Assembly: GCA_035406685.1 (NCBI GenBank)
Contig: DAONLM010000008.1
Coordinates: forward strand, 1-33,377
DNA: 33,377 nucleotides
Direction: 5' to 3'
Source: DAONLM01 sp035406685
Lineage (GTDB): Bacteria > Spirochaetota > GWE2-31-10 > MWDO01
Program-made: the position numbers and the translations under genes
The notes under the pieces: generated by a model
Told to the model about the DNA's origin: nothing
What the model saw: the letters and a program-made list of their open reading frames with translations, nothing else
Databases searched by the model: none
In this document: positions 23,437 to 32,191 of the stretch, one piece after another
Position numbering within the stretch: the stretch's first letter is position 1
Layout of the letters: every line of letters begins with the position of its first letter

Positions 23437-24513
23437 CTATAAACTTATAGAAAAGCCGAGTATAGAAAATTCCACAATTACAAAATCAAATAAAAAAGGA
23501 TTTGAATAAAAATAGTTATTCTCTTTTATAAATAAGGGAACTGTCTTTAAAGAAAAGAATATAGAATAATTTAAAATCTTAAACATCTTAATATCGAGTC
23601 TATTATAAAAGCCTATCTGAGGTAACAAATACCCCCTATAATCTTCTGGTTTAATAAGTCCAGTTTTTGGGGGCAAATCATAATATATATTATAAATACT
23701 TATTCCGAGTGAATAGTGATAAATATCAAAGAAAAAAGAAAAACCAGCAAAAAAACCATAAAGAAAAACAAAAGAAGTATAAAAATAGTCGTATCTATTA
23801 GAATTATAAAAATTATACTTAAAAATTAAATCTTCAAAATCAAATGATATAAATGTTCCTATTTCAAAATATTTTAAAGGATAAAAAGTTAAAAAAAGAT
23901 TAACAGGGAAAAAAGAAAATATCCTAGAATTTGTCCTTGCATCAAAATACAATTTTATAGAAACAGCGGATAATGCAAGATTTAAAATAGGAAAATCTCT
24001 TTTAACTGGTTCTTTTTTAATAATGTTTAAAGTAAAAATATTCTTTTTTTTAGATATAATCTCTATACTTTCTAATAAATAACTTATCAATAATGATAAC
24101 TTTTCTTCTATATAATTTTCTGATACATTTATACCTCTTATATCAAATTCTTTCTCATATAACATTTCTAATTGAGCAGTATACAACTTCAAATTAATAT
24201 ATATAACATCTTCCTGTTTTTTACAATCAATGAAAAAAAAACCAGATCCTTTTTTAGTTATTATATAATTTGCTATATTTTTTATATTATCTGTCTCTAA
24301 ATCTGTGCTATGAGTAAAAATATTAATACTATCATTCTTTTTCATTAAACTATCGATAGAATAATCAAAAATATAATTAATAAAAAATATTTCATTCAAC
24401 TCTATACTATTCTGAAAATTTAAAACTAAAAAAAGATTTATTTTTTCTTTAGAAAAAGCACAAAAAAGAGAAATGATAATAAAAAAAATCGCAAATTTAA
24501 ATCTTTCTTGCAT
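23437..24513 (-). CDS. unknown envelope protein, soluble N-terminal domain plus predicted beta-barrel (B)
   Basis: This 358-residue protein has a cleavable-looking signal peptide (about 1-20, ending LFCAFS). A soluble alpha/beta domain follows (about 21-175), containing IINLKLYTAQLEMLYEKEF and a helical segment with LLISYLLESIEIISKK. The last 180 residues are rich in phenylalanine and tyrosine in short amphipathic strands, ending in the aromatic FVIVEFSILGFSISL. This looks like an 8-12 strand outer-membrane barrel. The same design occurs in the neighbouring upstream gene (24497-25489), whose stop region overlaps this start by 17 nt. I do not know the function. Confidence 0.75.
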   Translation of the reverse strand: MQERFKFAIFFIIISLFCAFSKEKINLFLVLNFQNSIELNEIFFINYIFDYSIDSLMKKNDSINIFTHSTDLETDNIKNIANYIITKKGSGFFFIDCKKQEDVIYINLKLYTAQLEMLYEKEFDIRGINVSENYIEEKLSLLISYLLESIEIISKKKNIFTLNIIKKEPVKRDFPILNLALSAVSIKLYFDARTNSRIFSFFPVNLFLTFYPLKYFEIGTFISFDFEDLIFKYNFYNSNRYDYFYTSFVFLYGFFAGFSFFFDIYHYSLGISIYNIYYDLPPKTGLIKPEDYRGYLLPQIGFYNRLDIKMFKILNYSIFFSLKTVPLFIKENNYFYSNPFLFDFVIVEFSILGFSISL

Positions 24514-25489
24514 ATCCTATTAAAAATCCTATTATAAAAAAATTCTCCCATTCAACTTTATTTATATTAAAGGCAGAAAACTGAAAATTAGAATCAATTC
24601 TTATAGAGTCCTTTTTTGACATAAAAATTCTTAATCCAAAATCTATTGGCATATAAAAATATACAAAATCATTGACAACATAACTAATTTCTATCTTAAA
24701 ACCGGCAAATGGCTCAATAAAAAATCCAGAAAGAAAGAAATAAAATGCACCATAAGTTCCAAGAAAAAAATTTTCAAAATAATTTATATTCTTAAAATCA
24801 AATCTATTCTCAATTCCACCAGCTCCAAGAAAAAAAGCCCCCTCTATTCTAACAAATTTAAAAGGTATAAAATTATAACCCATATACCAATTAAAAAAAC
24901 TCATCATCTTTGGTTGAATTTTAAAAAATCCATTTTGAATAAATATCTCGTGTTTTGAGACGTCTCTATTTTCAAAAAAAAAGTCTTCACTATTTTTCTT
25001 TTCTTTTTTAATAATTCTTTTTTTATAACTCTTTTTTAAAGAAATATTTCTTAAAATTTTTATTAATTCTTCAATGTTAGTTAAAAGTTCCTCATTAAAA
25101 AAAGAAAGGTCTTTTTTAATAAATATTCTGGTAAAAATAATATCTTCATTATAAGGATCAATTAACTCTATCTTAAATACAAAATTTGATTCAACCTGAT
25201 ATACAACAGAAAATAATAAATAGTCTATGGCTTTTTCAAAAACAAGATCAATACACTTTTCATAGTATTCATTTTCACTATTAAAATCAGTTGGATTTAC
25301 TATTTCTATCTTATAATTTTCATTATCATAAGAAGAAAGAAATTCGAATACAAACTGTCTATTATAAAAAACAGTAAAAGGATTTGTATTTTTTTTAAAA
25401 GGGGGACATATGCCTATCTTTATATCCTCTTGTGAATAAATATTATAAGAAAAAATTAATAAGAAAAATAAAAAAAGTCTTTTGTTCAT
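24497..25489 (-). CDS. unknown envelope protein, soluble N-terminal domain plus predicted beta-barrel (A)
   Basis: This 330-residue protein has a signal peptide (MNKRLFLFFLLIFSYNIYSQ). An N-terminal domain (about 21-140) includes IGICPPF, a DYLLFSVVYQVESNFVFKIEL strand pair, and the phrase DPYNEDIIFTRIF, which is reminiscent of small outer-membrane-associated lipoproteins. A helix and lysine-rich linker follow, then a strand-rich C-terminal half with frequent FIEGAFFLGAGG-like and FYFFLSGFFIEP-like aromatic strands. It starts directly after the radA stop with almost no ribosome binding site, so translation is coupled. It overlaps the second envelope gene by 17 nt. The two proteins may be distant paralogues. 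Confidence 0.75.
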   Translation of the reverse strand: MNKRLFLFFLLIFSYNIYSQEDIKIGICPPFKKNTNPFTVFYNRQFVFEFLSSYDNENYKIEIVNPTDFNSENEYYEKCIDLVFEKAIDYLLFSVVYQVESNFVFKIELIDPYNEDIIFTRIFIKKDLSFFNEELLTNIEELIKILRNISLKKSYKKRIIKKEKKNSEDFFFENRDVSKHEIFIQNGFFKIQPKMMSFFNWYMGYNFIPFKFVRIEGAFFLGAGGIENRFDFKNINYFENFFLGTYGAFYFFLSGFFIEPFAGFKIEISYVVNDFVYFYMPIDFGLRIFMSKKDSIRIDSNFQFSAFNINKVEWENFFIIGFLIGYARKI

Positions 25490-25491
25490 TT

Positions 25492-26829
25492 TTATTTAAA
25501 AATATTAATAAAATTTTTATCAATTCTATCTATCTGAAATAGTATATCTTCCTCTATCTCTATCTTGGGAACATAAATTTTTGATAATCCTAATTTTTTT
25601 GCTTCTTTTATTCTCTGCTCGATTTTGTTCACACTATTCAATCTCCCTGTTAAAGAAAGCTCACCAATAAAAGCAACATCATTTTTTATATTAAAATTAT
25701 GCTTTGAAGAATATATTGCCACCGCTATTGCAAGATCAATGCCAATATCTTTTGTTTTAATACCTCTTGAAATATTGACATATATATCATAATTGTTCAA
25801 ATTTTCATTTAAATGTTTATTTAAAATTGCTATAATTCTATTTACACGAGCAAAATCAACTCCTTCGACAACTCTTTTTGGATTGACAAAATTTGAAGGG
25901 ACAACAAGAGCCTCTATCTCAATAATTAAAAATTTTCTACCCTCAATAATGACACTCTTGCACTTACCAATGCTCTCTTTCTCTTTCTCATTCATATCTA
26001 TAAAATAATTTGTAATACTTTCTATGTAAGTTAAACCAGTATCTGCCATTTCAAATAATAAAATCTCATTTGTATTACCAAATCTATTTTTAATAGATCT
26101 TAATACTCTTAAATTATCTTTTAAATCTGATTCAAAATACAAAACAACATCTACAAGATGCTCAATCAATTTAGGACCTGCGATATCACCAGCCTTATTT
26201 ATATGTCCGATGATTATAACCGGTATATTATATTTTTTAGAAAATTCAATAATCCTTGATGCACAATATTTAATCTGACTTATTGTGCCAGCAGAATTTT
26301 CTATAATATTAGAATAGATCGTCTGAATAGAATCAAGAAAAATTATATCTGGCAAATCTCTCTCACACAAAAGTATTAACTCATCAATGTTTGAAAGATT
26401 AGAAATAAAAATGTCTAATTTATCCCCTGTTCTCTCTATTCGACTTTTTATTTGAGACAAAGACTCCTCGCCAGAAAAATAATAAATCTTTTTATCTTTT
26501 AAATATTTTGCTAAAAATAAAAGAAAAGTGGATTTGCCTATACCTGGCTCACCAGCAAGTAATATAACAGAACCATTAACAATTCCATTGCCAAAAAAAA
26601 TATTTAAGGACTCGGATAAAAATTTTAATAAAGACTTTTCTCCTATCTCTATCTCATCAATATGAAAAATAGCTTTTTCACTACCATTTTCTCTGGGAAG
26701 TCTCTTTTTATCATTTTCTATAATCTCTTCTTTAAAGGAATTCCAAGAAAGGCATTCAGGACATTTACCAATCCAGGAAGAAGATATGTAACCACATTCA
26801 TTACAGACATACCTTGTCTTTACTTTCAT
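25492..26829 (-). CDS. radA: DNA repair protein RadA (Sms)
   Basis: RadA is a RecA-like ATPase and helicase that extends recombination intermediates. The 445-residue protein has an N-terminal zinc finger CNECGYISSSWIGKCPEC (residues 9-26), Walker A GEPGIGKST (about 93-101), the family-specific KNRFG motif (about 246-250), and a C-terminal Lon-protease-like domain. That domain includes DIYVNISRGIKTKDIGIDLAIAVAI and GELSLTGRLNSV. Its start has GAGGG upstream. It follows the PanB-like gene by 31 nt and precedes the two envelope-protein genes. Confidence 0.97.
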   Translation of the reverse strand: MKVKTRYVCNECGYISSSWIGKCPECLSWNSFKEEIIENDKKRLPRENGSEKAIFHIDEIEIGEKSLLKFLSESLNIFFGNGIVNGSVILLAGEPGIGKSTFLLFLAKYLKDKKIYYFSGEESLSQIKSRIERTGDKLDIFISNLSNIDELILLCERDLPDIIFLDSIQTIYSNIIENSAGTISQIKYCASRIIEFSKKYNIPVIIIGHINKAGDIAGPKLIEHLVDVVLYFESDLKDNLRVLRSIKNRFGNTNEILLFEMADTGLTYIESITNYFIDMNEKEKESIGKCKSVIIEGRKFLIIEIEALVVPSNFVNPKRVVEGVDFARVNRIIAILNKHLNENLNNYDIYVNISRGIKTKDIGIDLAIAVAIYSSKHNFNIKNDVAFIGELSLTGRLNSVNKIEQRIKEAKKLGLSKIYVPKIEIEEDILFQIDRIDKNFINIFK

Positions 26830-26860
26830 TAAAATCCCTCTTAATTTAAAAATCAGGGAT

Positions 26861-27544
26861 CTATTTTAATTCTAATATAAGATCTTTAATATATTGACTA
26901 TAACCATCAAAATCAAAAATTTTAAAAAATTCAAAATAATATCCATCAGCATTATGACTCTTATTATTAGATATAACCGGAATATTAATATCTCCTCTTA
27001 CCTTTTCAATATGATTCTTTGGAAAAGAGTTTAAAATTACCATCAATACACCAATATTTGTGCATTCTAATAATAAATCATATATCTTTTTATAATTTCT
27101 TTCAAATAATTCCTCATTTTTAAAATCATTTGTCCAATTAACAATTACTGGAATATCGAGTTTTATAATTCTGGAAATAATATTAATAATATCATCTCTT
27201 AAATCCATTACAAGAATATCTGCCTTTGAATTTACATAAAAATCAACTATTCCGGATATCTGATTTTCTTTATAAAGATAATTAAAAGGTATATCGATTG
27301 CAAATTTCATATTAGAAGACAAATTGATATTTTTTAATAAATTTTTAAATTGTTTAAAGGTTACCATTCTACGATCTTTATAATTATGGGATAAAGCAAA
27401 TTCTTCTAAATCAAATCTCACAATATCTATATTATTTTTAATATATAAATCCAATAAACGATTATTAACAAAAGAGCCTATAAAAATTTTTTCTTTTTTC
27501 TGCTTCCTTAGTTTAAAAACATTCTGTAATTCTTCTACAACCAT
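26861..27544 (-). CDS. divergent PanB-like (ketopantoate hydroxymethyltransferase fold) protein, probably not a normal PanB
   Basis: This 227-residue protein aligns along its length with PanB, a TIM-barrel enzyme that makes ketopantoate. Blocks correspond in order: KKEKIFIGSF with the start of PanB, the DIVRFDLEE region with the VGDS metal loop, MVTFKQFKN with the VT helix, and FAIDIPF with the DLPF metal loop. IPVIVNW matches the IPV strand, and MVILNSFP matches the LECVP loop. Asp45 and Asp84, the metal ligands in E. coli numbering, are kept. The catalytic Glu181 equivalent is Asn172, and the Lys/Glu (VKIEG) and His (GHLG) sites are also changed. It therefore probably has another substrate or is a non-catalytic homologue. 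AAAGGA precedes the ATG, 7 nt after jag. This is recognition by eye, not a search. Confidence 0.55.
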   Translation of the reverse strand: MVVEELQNVFKLRKQKKEKIFIGSFVNNRLLDLYIKNNIDIVRFDLEEFALSHNYKDRRMVTFKQFKNLLKNINLSSNMKFAIDIPFNYLYKENQISGIVDFYVNSKADILVMDLRDDIINIISRIIKLDIPVIVNWTNDFKNEELFERNYKKIYDLLLECTNIGVLMVILNSFPKNHIEKVRGDINIPVISNNKSHNADGYYFEFFKIFDFDGYSQYIKDLILELK

Positions 27545-27551
27545 AAAAAAA

Positions 27552-28181
27552 TTATCCTTTGTTTTCTTTTAAAGAGACTCTTACTCTTTTTAACAAGCCA
27601 TCTCCTTCTGATACTGTCTCTATGCTCTCATCTGTTTTTAATGTCATATGTATTATTCTTCTTTCAAAAGGATTCATTGGCTCTAATAAAACAGATTTTT
27701 TTGTCTTTTTAACCTGATTAGCAATATCTATTGCCTTTTTTTCAAGAATTTTCTCTCTTCTAAGTCTATAATTTCCTACATCTATAACAATCTTTGTCCA
27801 TTTATTACTATCTTTATTCATAACAGAATTTACTATTATCTGTAAAGCCTCTAAATTTTTCCCTTGTTTACCAATAACCAACGCAGAATCTGGGCTCTCT
27901 ATTTCAATAATAACTTTTTCATCATCCTCTTCTATAAGATAAATTTTTGCTTCAATATTCATTCTTTCCAATAAATCTTTAACAAACAAAAGACATCTAT
28001 TACCAAATAAAAGTTCATCTTCAAAATAAACCTTTGCTACAATCTCCTTTTTCCCAAAGGATAAAATACCTTTTTTGTTTTCAAATTCTATTTTAAATTG
28101 ATCTCTTTTTAATTTCAAAGTATTAATAACATTCTCTATAATCTCTTCCTCACTTTTTCCTGTAAATTCTCTCTCTATCAT
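27552..28181 (-). CDS. khpB: Jag/KhpB RNA-binding protein (KH and R3H domains)
   Basis: Jag/KhpB is an RNA-binding regulator of cell elongation and of small RNA function in other bacteria. The 209-residue protein has an N-terminal Jag domain (about 1-55, with FTGKSEEEIIENVINTL), a KH domain with SPDSALVIGKQGKNLEALQ (about 112-132) and an R3H domain with MNPFERRIIHMTL (about 167-180). AGGAGG precedes the ATG. It sits directly after yidC, the standard neighbour, in the rpmH-rnpA-yidD-yidC-jag order. Confidence 0.95.
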   Translation of the reverse strand: MIEREFTGKSEEEIIENVINTLKLKRDQFKIEFENKKGILSFGKKEIVAKVYFEDELLFGNRCLLFVKDLLERMNIEAKIYLIEEDDEKVIIEIESPDSALVIGKQGKNLEALQIIVNSVMNKDSNKWTKIVIDVGNYRLRREKILEKKAIDIANQVKKTKKSVLLEPMNPFERRIIHMTLKTDESIETVSEGDGLLKRVRVSLKENKG

Positions 28182-28197
28182 AACATACCTCCTACTA

Positions 28198-29910
28198 TCA
28201 AGTAAGTCTTTTGGTAAAAATTTTAGGAAATAGATATTTTTTTAAAAGTTGCTGTCCAAGGGTTAATATATTCATGACTGTCCAATATAATACCAACCCA
28301 GAAGAGACATTATAAAATAAAAAGAAAAATATCAAAGGAAGCATCCACATCATCATTTTTGTTTGACTATTCGATTGAACTTCTGGCTGAAAAAGACTGG
28401 ATAAAACCTGAACTACGACCATAACAATGGGTAAAATATTAATGCTACCTATATTGATTAATGGTATCACAAAATTATTTGGAAATGTCCATATTGCATC
28501 TGGTAAAGATAAATCTTTAATCCATAAAAACCCCGCCCCTTTTAATTCAACCATTCTATCTAGTAATTGATACATAGCAATAAGTATTGGCATCTGTAAT
28601 AACAAAGGCAAACATCCACCAAAGGGATTAACTCCTTCTTTCTTATAAAGATTCATAGTCTCTCTATTTAAAGCCTCTGGATTGTCTTTATATTTCTGTT
28701 GCAACTCTTTTAACTTTGGCTGTAATTTAGTCATCTTTTCTTGTGATTCCATACTTTTATGAGTTAATGGATATAGTAATAATTTAATTATAATTGTAAG
28801 GAGTATAATTGCAATTCCATAATTACGAAAAATCTTATAAATTATATTTATAATAAATCCAATTCCGTCTCCTATCCAAAACATTATAGGCTGAACTATT
28901 TTAGATAGGTTGGAATTTTTAATTTCAAAATTTTCATTACTATAATTATTATATTTTTTAAGAATGCTCCTTAATTTAGGCCCATTATAAATATAAAATG
29001 TAGATTTTAAAATAGATTTATCAGTTATTCTTGAAAATCCACAACTATATGTCTCTATATCACTATAATCAAAAAAATAGTTATAATTCTGATAATCTGG
29101 TAACATAATTGTTGTAAAATATCTATCCTCTTTTGCTAACCATGTTTCTACGCCTGTTGTTTTGATTTCCGCAACTCTATTATTAGACTTTTTTATTATA
29201 TCTGAATTCTCTAAAACTTTAATAACCTTTTTCCCATTAAAAAAAGAGTAATAATTATATTTTCTATTTTGTTTATTAATAACATTATTCTGAAATTTTG
29301 ACTGCCACGCTATACTATAAGCAACTCCAGAATTATCAAAATTTAATGGAATACCGTTTTTGTTTGATATTTCAATGTTTAATTTAAAAATATATTCCTT
29401 ATCATCAAAAGTATAAATTTTTTTAATAATATAAATATTATCATTATTTAAATCTTTTAACTCACAAGAGAAAATATAACTATTGCCTTGCTGTTCAAAA
29501 TTATAAAAGTTATCCCCTCCTGTTAAATCTTTTAATTCAATCCCATTTTTCCATGAGCCAAATTTTAACTTTAGACTGCCAAAATTGTTGGTACTATTAA
29601 TAAGATCTGTGTTTGAATATTTTTTTATAAAAACACTCTTTACTAAGGCATCATTTTGATCAAATTCTATTTTTAAATTCTCATTTTCATAAAATATATT
29701 TTCTTTATATTCTTTTTTATTTATAATAATAAATTTATCTATTTTTTTTATTGTCTTAATTTCCTTATCTTCTACTTCTTTTTCTTTTATTGTATTTTCT
29801 GTAACCGCTTCTTTTTTAGGAGTGGTCATATAGAAATATATATTTATTACCATAAACAAAATTGAAAAAATAATCATAAATATAAGTGTTCTTTTTGTGT
29901 TTTCGTCCAT
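28198..29910 (-). CDS. yidC: membrane protein insertase YidC
   Basis: YidC inserts and folds inner-membrane proteins, alone or with SecYEG. The 570-residue protein has an N-terminal membrane helix (about 9-30), a large periplasmic domain (about 60-330) as in diderm YidC, and the core domain. The core includes YGIAIILLTIIIKLLLYPLT, the coiled loop QEKMTKLQPKLKELQQKY, and GVNPFGGCLPLLLQMPILIAMY; further membrane helices end in the LVLYWTVMNILTLGQQ segment. GGAG precedes the ATG. It overlaps no gene but follows yidD by 18 nt. Confidence 0.97.
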   Translation of the reverse strand: MDENTKRTLIFMIIFSILFMVINIYFYMTTPKKEAVTENTIKEKEVEDKEIKTIKKIDKFIIINKKEYKENIFYENENLKIEFDQNDALVKSVFIKKYSNTDLINSTNNFGSLKLKFGSWKNGIELKDLTGGDNFYNFEQQGNSYIFSCELKDLNNDNIYIIKKIYTFDDKEYIFKLNIEISNKNGIPLNFDNSGVAYSIAWQSKFQNNVINKQNRKYNYYSFFNGKKVIKVLENSDIIKKSNNRVAEIKTTGVETWLAKEDRYFTTIMLPDYQNYNYFFDYSDIETYSCGFSRITDKSILKSTFYIYNGPKLRSILKKYNNYSNENFEIKNSNLSKIVQPIMFWIGDGIGFIINIIYKIFRNYGIAIILLTIIIKLLLYPLTHKSMESQEKMTKLQPKLKELQQKYKDNPEALNRETMNLYKKEGVNPFGGCLPLLLQMPILIAMYQLLDRMVELKGAGFLWIKDLSLPDAIWTFPNNFVIPLINIGSINILPIVMVVVQVLSSLFQPEVQSNSQTKMMMWMLPLIFFFLFYNVSSGLVLYWTVMNILTLGQQLLKKYLFPKIFTKRLT

Positions 29911-29928
29911 ATCTTTTTCTCCAAATAA

Positions 29929-30147
29929 TTATTTTAAAGGATCATATCCCCCTTTATTAAAAGGATTACATCTTAAAATTCTATAAATCGTCAATCCTAA
30001 TGCCTTAAAAAAGTTATACTTTAAAAAAGCAAGTTTCGCATATTCAGAACAGGAGGGATAAAATCTACAAGAAGGAGGAAACAGAATAGAAATATATTTT
30101 TGATAAAATTTAATAAGAGACACTGCGATTTTATTTAATATTTTCAT
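29929..30147 (-). CDS. yidD: YidD, membrane protein insertion efficiency factor
   Basis: YidD is a small membrane-associated protein that helps YidC-dependent insertion. The 72-residue protein has the family core LIKFYQKYISILFPPSCRFYPSCSEYA with the paired cysteines (CRFYPSC), followed by the RILRCNPFNKGGYDP tail. Its start is inside the rnpA end, overlapping 17 nt, without a ribosome binding site, so translation is coupled. Confidence 0.96.
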   Translation of the reverse strand: MKILNKIAVSLIKFYQKYISILFPPSCRFYPSCSEYAKLAFLKYNFFKALGLTIYRILRCNPFNKGGYDPLK

Positions 30148-30514
30148 AGTAAAAATTTTCTATTCTTCTTAAATTATATAAAAAATCTTCTTTTTTCTTA
30201 TTAAAAAGATCTCTTTTTTCTAAAAAAGAAGCTTCTTTTTTAATAAAAATAATAATATCAAAATTTTTTTTTAATACGCCTTTATTATTTCTAAAAAATT
30301 CTCTTACTATCCTTTTTTCATAATTCCTTAAAATAGAATTACCATATACTTTTTTTATCACTATTCCTATTCTGTTAAAGCCTAAATCATTTTTTTTAAA
30401 ACAAAAATTATAAAATTTAGACTTTAAAAAAACTCCTTCTTGTAATACTTTTTTAAATTCTTCCCTTTTTTTAATTCTCTCTTTTTTTTTAAATTTATTC
30501 TTCCTATTTATCAT
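30131..30514 (-). CDS. rnpA: ribonuclease P protein component
   Basis: RnpA binds RNase P RNA and helps tRNA 5' maturation. The 127-residue protein has the expected fold: KKERIKKREEFKKVLQEG, FNFCFKKN-type strand, RIGIVIKKVYGNSILRN, and KRIVREFFR. The usual RNRxKR motif reads RNYEKR (Arg63, Asn64, Tyr65), a departure in one of the three canonical residues. The start overlaps the rpmH stop by four bases (ATGA). The protein is very lysine-rich, as expected for an RNA binder. Confidence 0.93.
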   Translation of the reverse strand: MINRKNKFKKKERIKKREEFKKVLQEGVFLKSKFYNFCFKKNDLGFNRIGIVIKKVYGNSILRNYEKRIVREFFRNNKGVLKKNFDIIIFIKKEASFLEKRDLFNKKKEDFLYNLRRIENFYYENIK

Positions 30515-30651
30515 AGAGAAACAGTTAATCTTTTTCTTCCCTTCTGTCTTCTTCTTTTTAAGACAAGTCTGCCATTTTTTGTTGACATTCTCTTTCTAAA
30601 GCCATGGTCTCTTACCTTTTTTATTTTTGATGGCTGATATGTTCTCTTCAT
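30511..30651 (-). CDS. rpmH: 50S ribosomal protein L34
   Basis: This small gene (46 residues) encodes L34, recognisable from MKRTYQPSKIKK, then HGFRKRMSTKNGR and LKRRRQKGRKRLT. AGGAG precedes the ATG, and the TGA stop overlaps the rnpA ATG. It is the first gene of the rpmH-rnpA-yidD-yidC-jag operon and has a clear promoter at 30712-30741. Confidence 0.98.
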   Translation of the reverse strand: MKRTYQPSKIKKVRDHGFRKRMSTKNGRLVLKRRRQKGRKRLTVSL

Positions 30652-30711
30652 TTTATTTCTCCTATCTTTAATATATTTAAATATGTTATAAAAAGCTTTT
30701 CAAGGGTTAAA

Positions 30712-30741
30712 ATAATAACATTTTATATAACAAAATGTCAA
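30712..30741 (-). promoter_or_regulatory. rpmH operon promoter with an inverted repeat in the spacer
   Basis: The minus strand reads TTGACA (30736-30741), an 18-bp spacer and TATTAT (30712-30717); with TTATTA as -10 the spacer is 17. ACATTTT and AAAATGT (30718-30724 and 30732-30738) form an inverted repeat filling the spacer and reaching into the -35, which could be an operator. A second weaker TTGAAA box lies about 40 bp nearer to the gene. Confidence 0.72.
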
Positions 30742-30793
30742 GTAAATAAAAGAAAGATTATGATAATTTGTATCAAAAAATTAACATTTTCTT

Positions 30794-31105
30794 CTATTTT
30801 GAAGAATCAAAATAAAAAATTATATCTTTTATTTTTATATTATTATCAAATTCATCTCTTATTTTATCTAAAATATTCTGTTTATTTAAAAGAAGCGATT
30901 GCACAAGTCCCTGATGCCTACATCCTACATATAATTTATTATTTAAAAATTTTGTTATTTTTATATATTCTTTTATCTTTTTACCGAAAATTTCTTCTAT
31001 CTTTTTTTGTAATAAATTAACTGCTATACTACTTTTTAAATTTTTATTATTGATTGAGTTTAAAATTACATCTTTAATAAGAAAAAATTTTCTGTATTCT
31101 TCCAT
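30794..31105 (-). CDS. DciA-like protein (DUF721), probable replicative helicase loader or partner
   Basis: This 103-residue protein has the DUF721/DciA core: a helical N-terminus with LLQKKIEEIFG and the basic strand region NNKLYVGCRHQGLVQSLLLNKQNILDKI, ending in a short strand IIFYFD. DciA assists loading of the DnaB helicase in bacteria without DnaC/DnaI. The gene lies next to recF, a common place for it. I choose the ATG at 31105; a TTG at 31111 is also possible. It overlaps the recF end by about 32 nt. Confidence 0.82.
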   Translation of the reverse strand: MEEYRKFFLIKDVILNSINNKNLKSSIAVNLLQKKIEEIFGKKIKEYIKITKFLNNKLYVGCRHQGLVQSLLLNKQNILDKIRDEFDNNIKIKDIIFYFDSSK

Positions 31106-32174
31106 AATCAATCTCTATAATATCTTTTGGTTCATTAATATCTTTAAAAAGAAGAAGATGTTTATCATCAGAAATAGTAATAAAAATCTGTTCATAATCC
31201 AATATCTCTTTTATAAAATTTTTCTGTCTTTTATTATCTAATTCTAATATAACATCATCTATTAAAATAATAGGACTATCATTAGATTTCTTTTTAATAT
31301 ATTCTGCCTGTATTAACTTTAATACTAAAGAAGCCAATCTTGTTTGGCCTAATGAGGCATATTTTTCAAAAGGTAAATTATTCATTAAAAAAATATAGTT
31401 ATCTTTATGAATACCATATAAACTATATCCAAATTTTATATCTTTATCCCTATTTTTTTTTAAAAAATTATATATACTATTTACATCTTGCATTTCTTTA
31501 AAGTTAGAATTATACAAGATCGAAACATTTTGATTAAATTCTCCTATATCTTCATATTTTTTAGAAAAAGATTGATTTATATAAAATATAAGATTTAACC
31601 TTTCTTTTTTTATTTTCAAAATAATTTCGGACAATTGTTTATCATAAATATCTAATAAATCAAAATTTTTTTTGTTTTTTAAAATAAAATTCTTTTGTTT
31701 TAATAATGAATAGTAATCCTTTAAAAACAAAAGATAATGTTTGTCTAAAATAGAAATAAACATATCAAAAAATTTTCTTCTAATAGTTGGACTACCAGTA
31801 ATAATATCTATATCTTCATTACAAAAAAGAATAGGTATAATATCAGCAAAAGATTCTGATATTTTATGTATCTTTTTATTATTATTTATTATCTCTTTTT
31901 TATTCTGCTCTATTTTTATTATCTTTTCATTTGTAATATTTTTTCTTTTATAGATAGCCTTAATAAAACATTTATCACTATTAATTTTTATTAATTCTCT
32001 TTGTTTTACATTTCTAAAAGATCTGTAATATGATAAAAAAAATATTAATTCTATTATATTGGTTTTTCCCATTCCATTAGGAGATTTTAATATATGTATT
32101 TTATTATTGGTTAAATTAAGTTTTAAATCTTTATAATTTCTAAAATTTAATGCTTCTATTTCTAATATATTCAA
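31074..32174 (-). CDS. recF: DNA replication and repair protein RecF
   Basis: RecF is an SMC-like ATPase that works with RecO and RecR at gaps. The 366-residue protein has NFRNYKDLKL, Walker A SPNGMGKTNIIE (about 32-43), the signature region GQTRLASLVLKL and Walker B PIILIDDVILELD (about 300-312). The start codon is TTG at 32174, with AGGA 9 nt upstream, and it follows dnaN by 17 nt. Its end overlaps the DciA-like gene. The dnaN-recF pair is typical of the origin region. Confidence 0.97.
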   Translation of the reverse strand: MNILEIEALNFRNYKDLKLNLTNNKIHILKSPNGMGKTNIIELIFFLSYYRSFRNVKQRELIKINSDKCFIKAIYKRKNITNEKIIKIEQNKKEIINNNKKIHKISESFADIIPILFCNEDIDIITGSPTIRRKFFDMFISILDKHYLLFLKDYYSLLKQKNFILKNKKNFDLLDIYDKQLSEIILKIKKERLNLIFYINQSFSKKYEDIGEFNQNVSILYNSNFKEMQDVNSIYNFLKKNRDKDIKFGYSLYGIHKDNYIFLMNNLPFEKYASLGQTRLASLVLKLIQAEYIKKKSNDSPIILIDDVILELDNKRQKNFIKEILDYEQIFITISDDKHLLLFKDINEPKDIIEIDYGRIQKIFSY

Positions 32175-32191
32175 CTATATAAATCCTGAGT

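Noticed and set aside
23434..23450. CTATAA-AC-TTATAG hairpin as a terminator between gltX and the envelope gene
   Set aside because: It is A/T-only, short and inside coding sequence, without a T run on either side.
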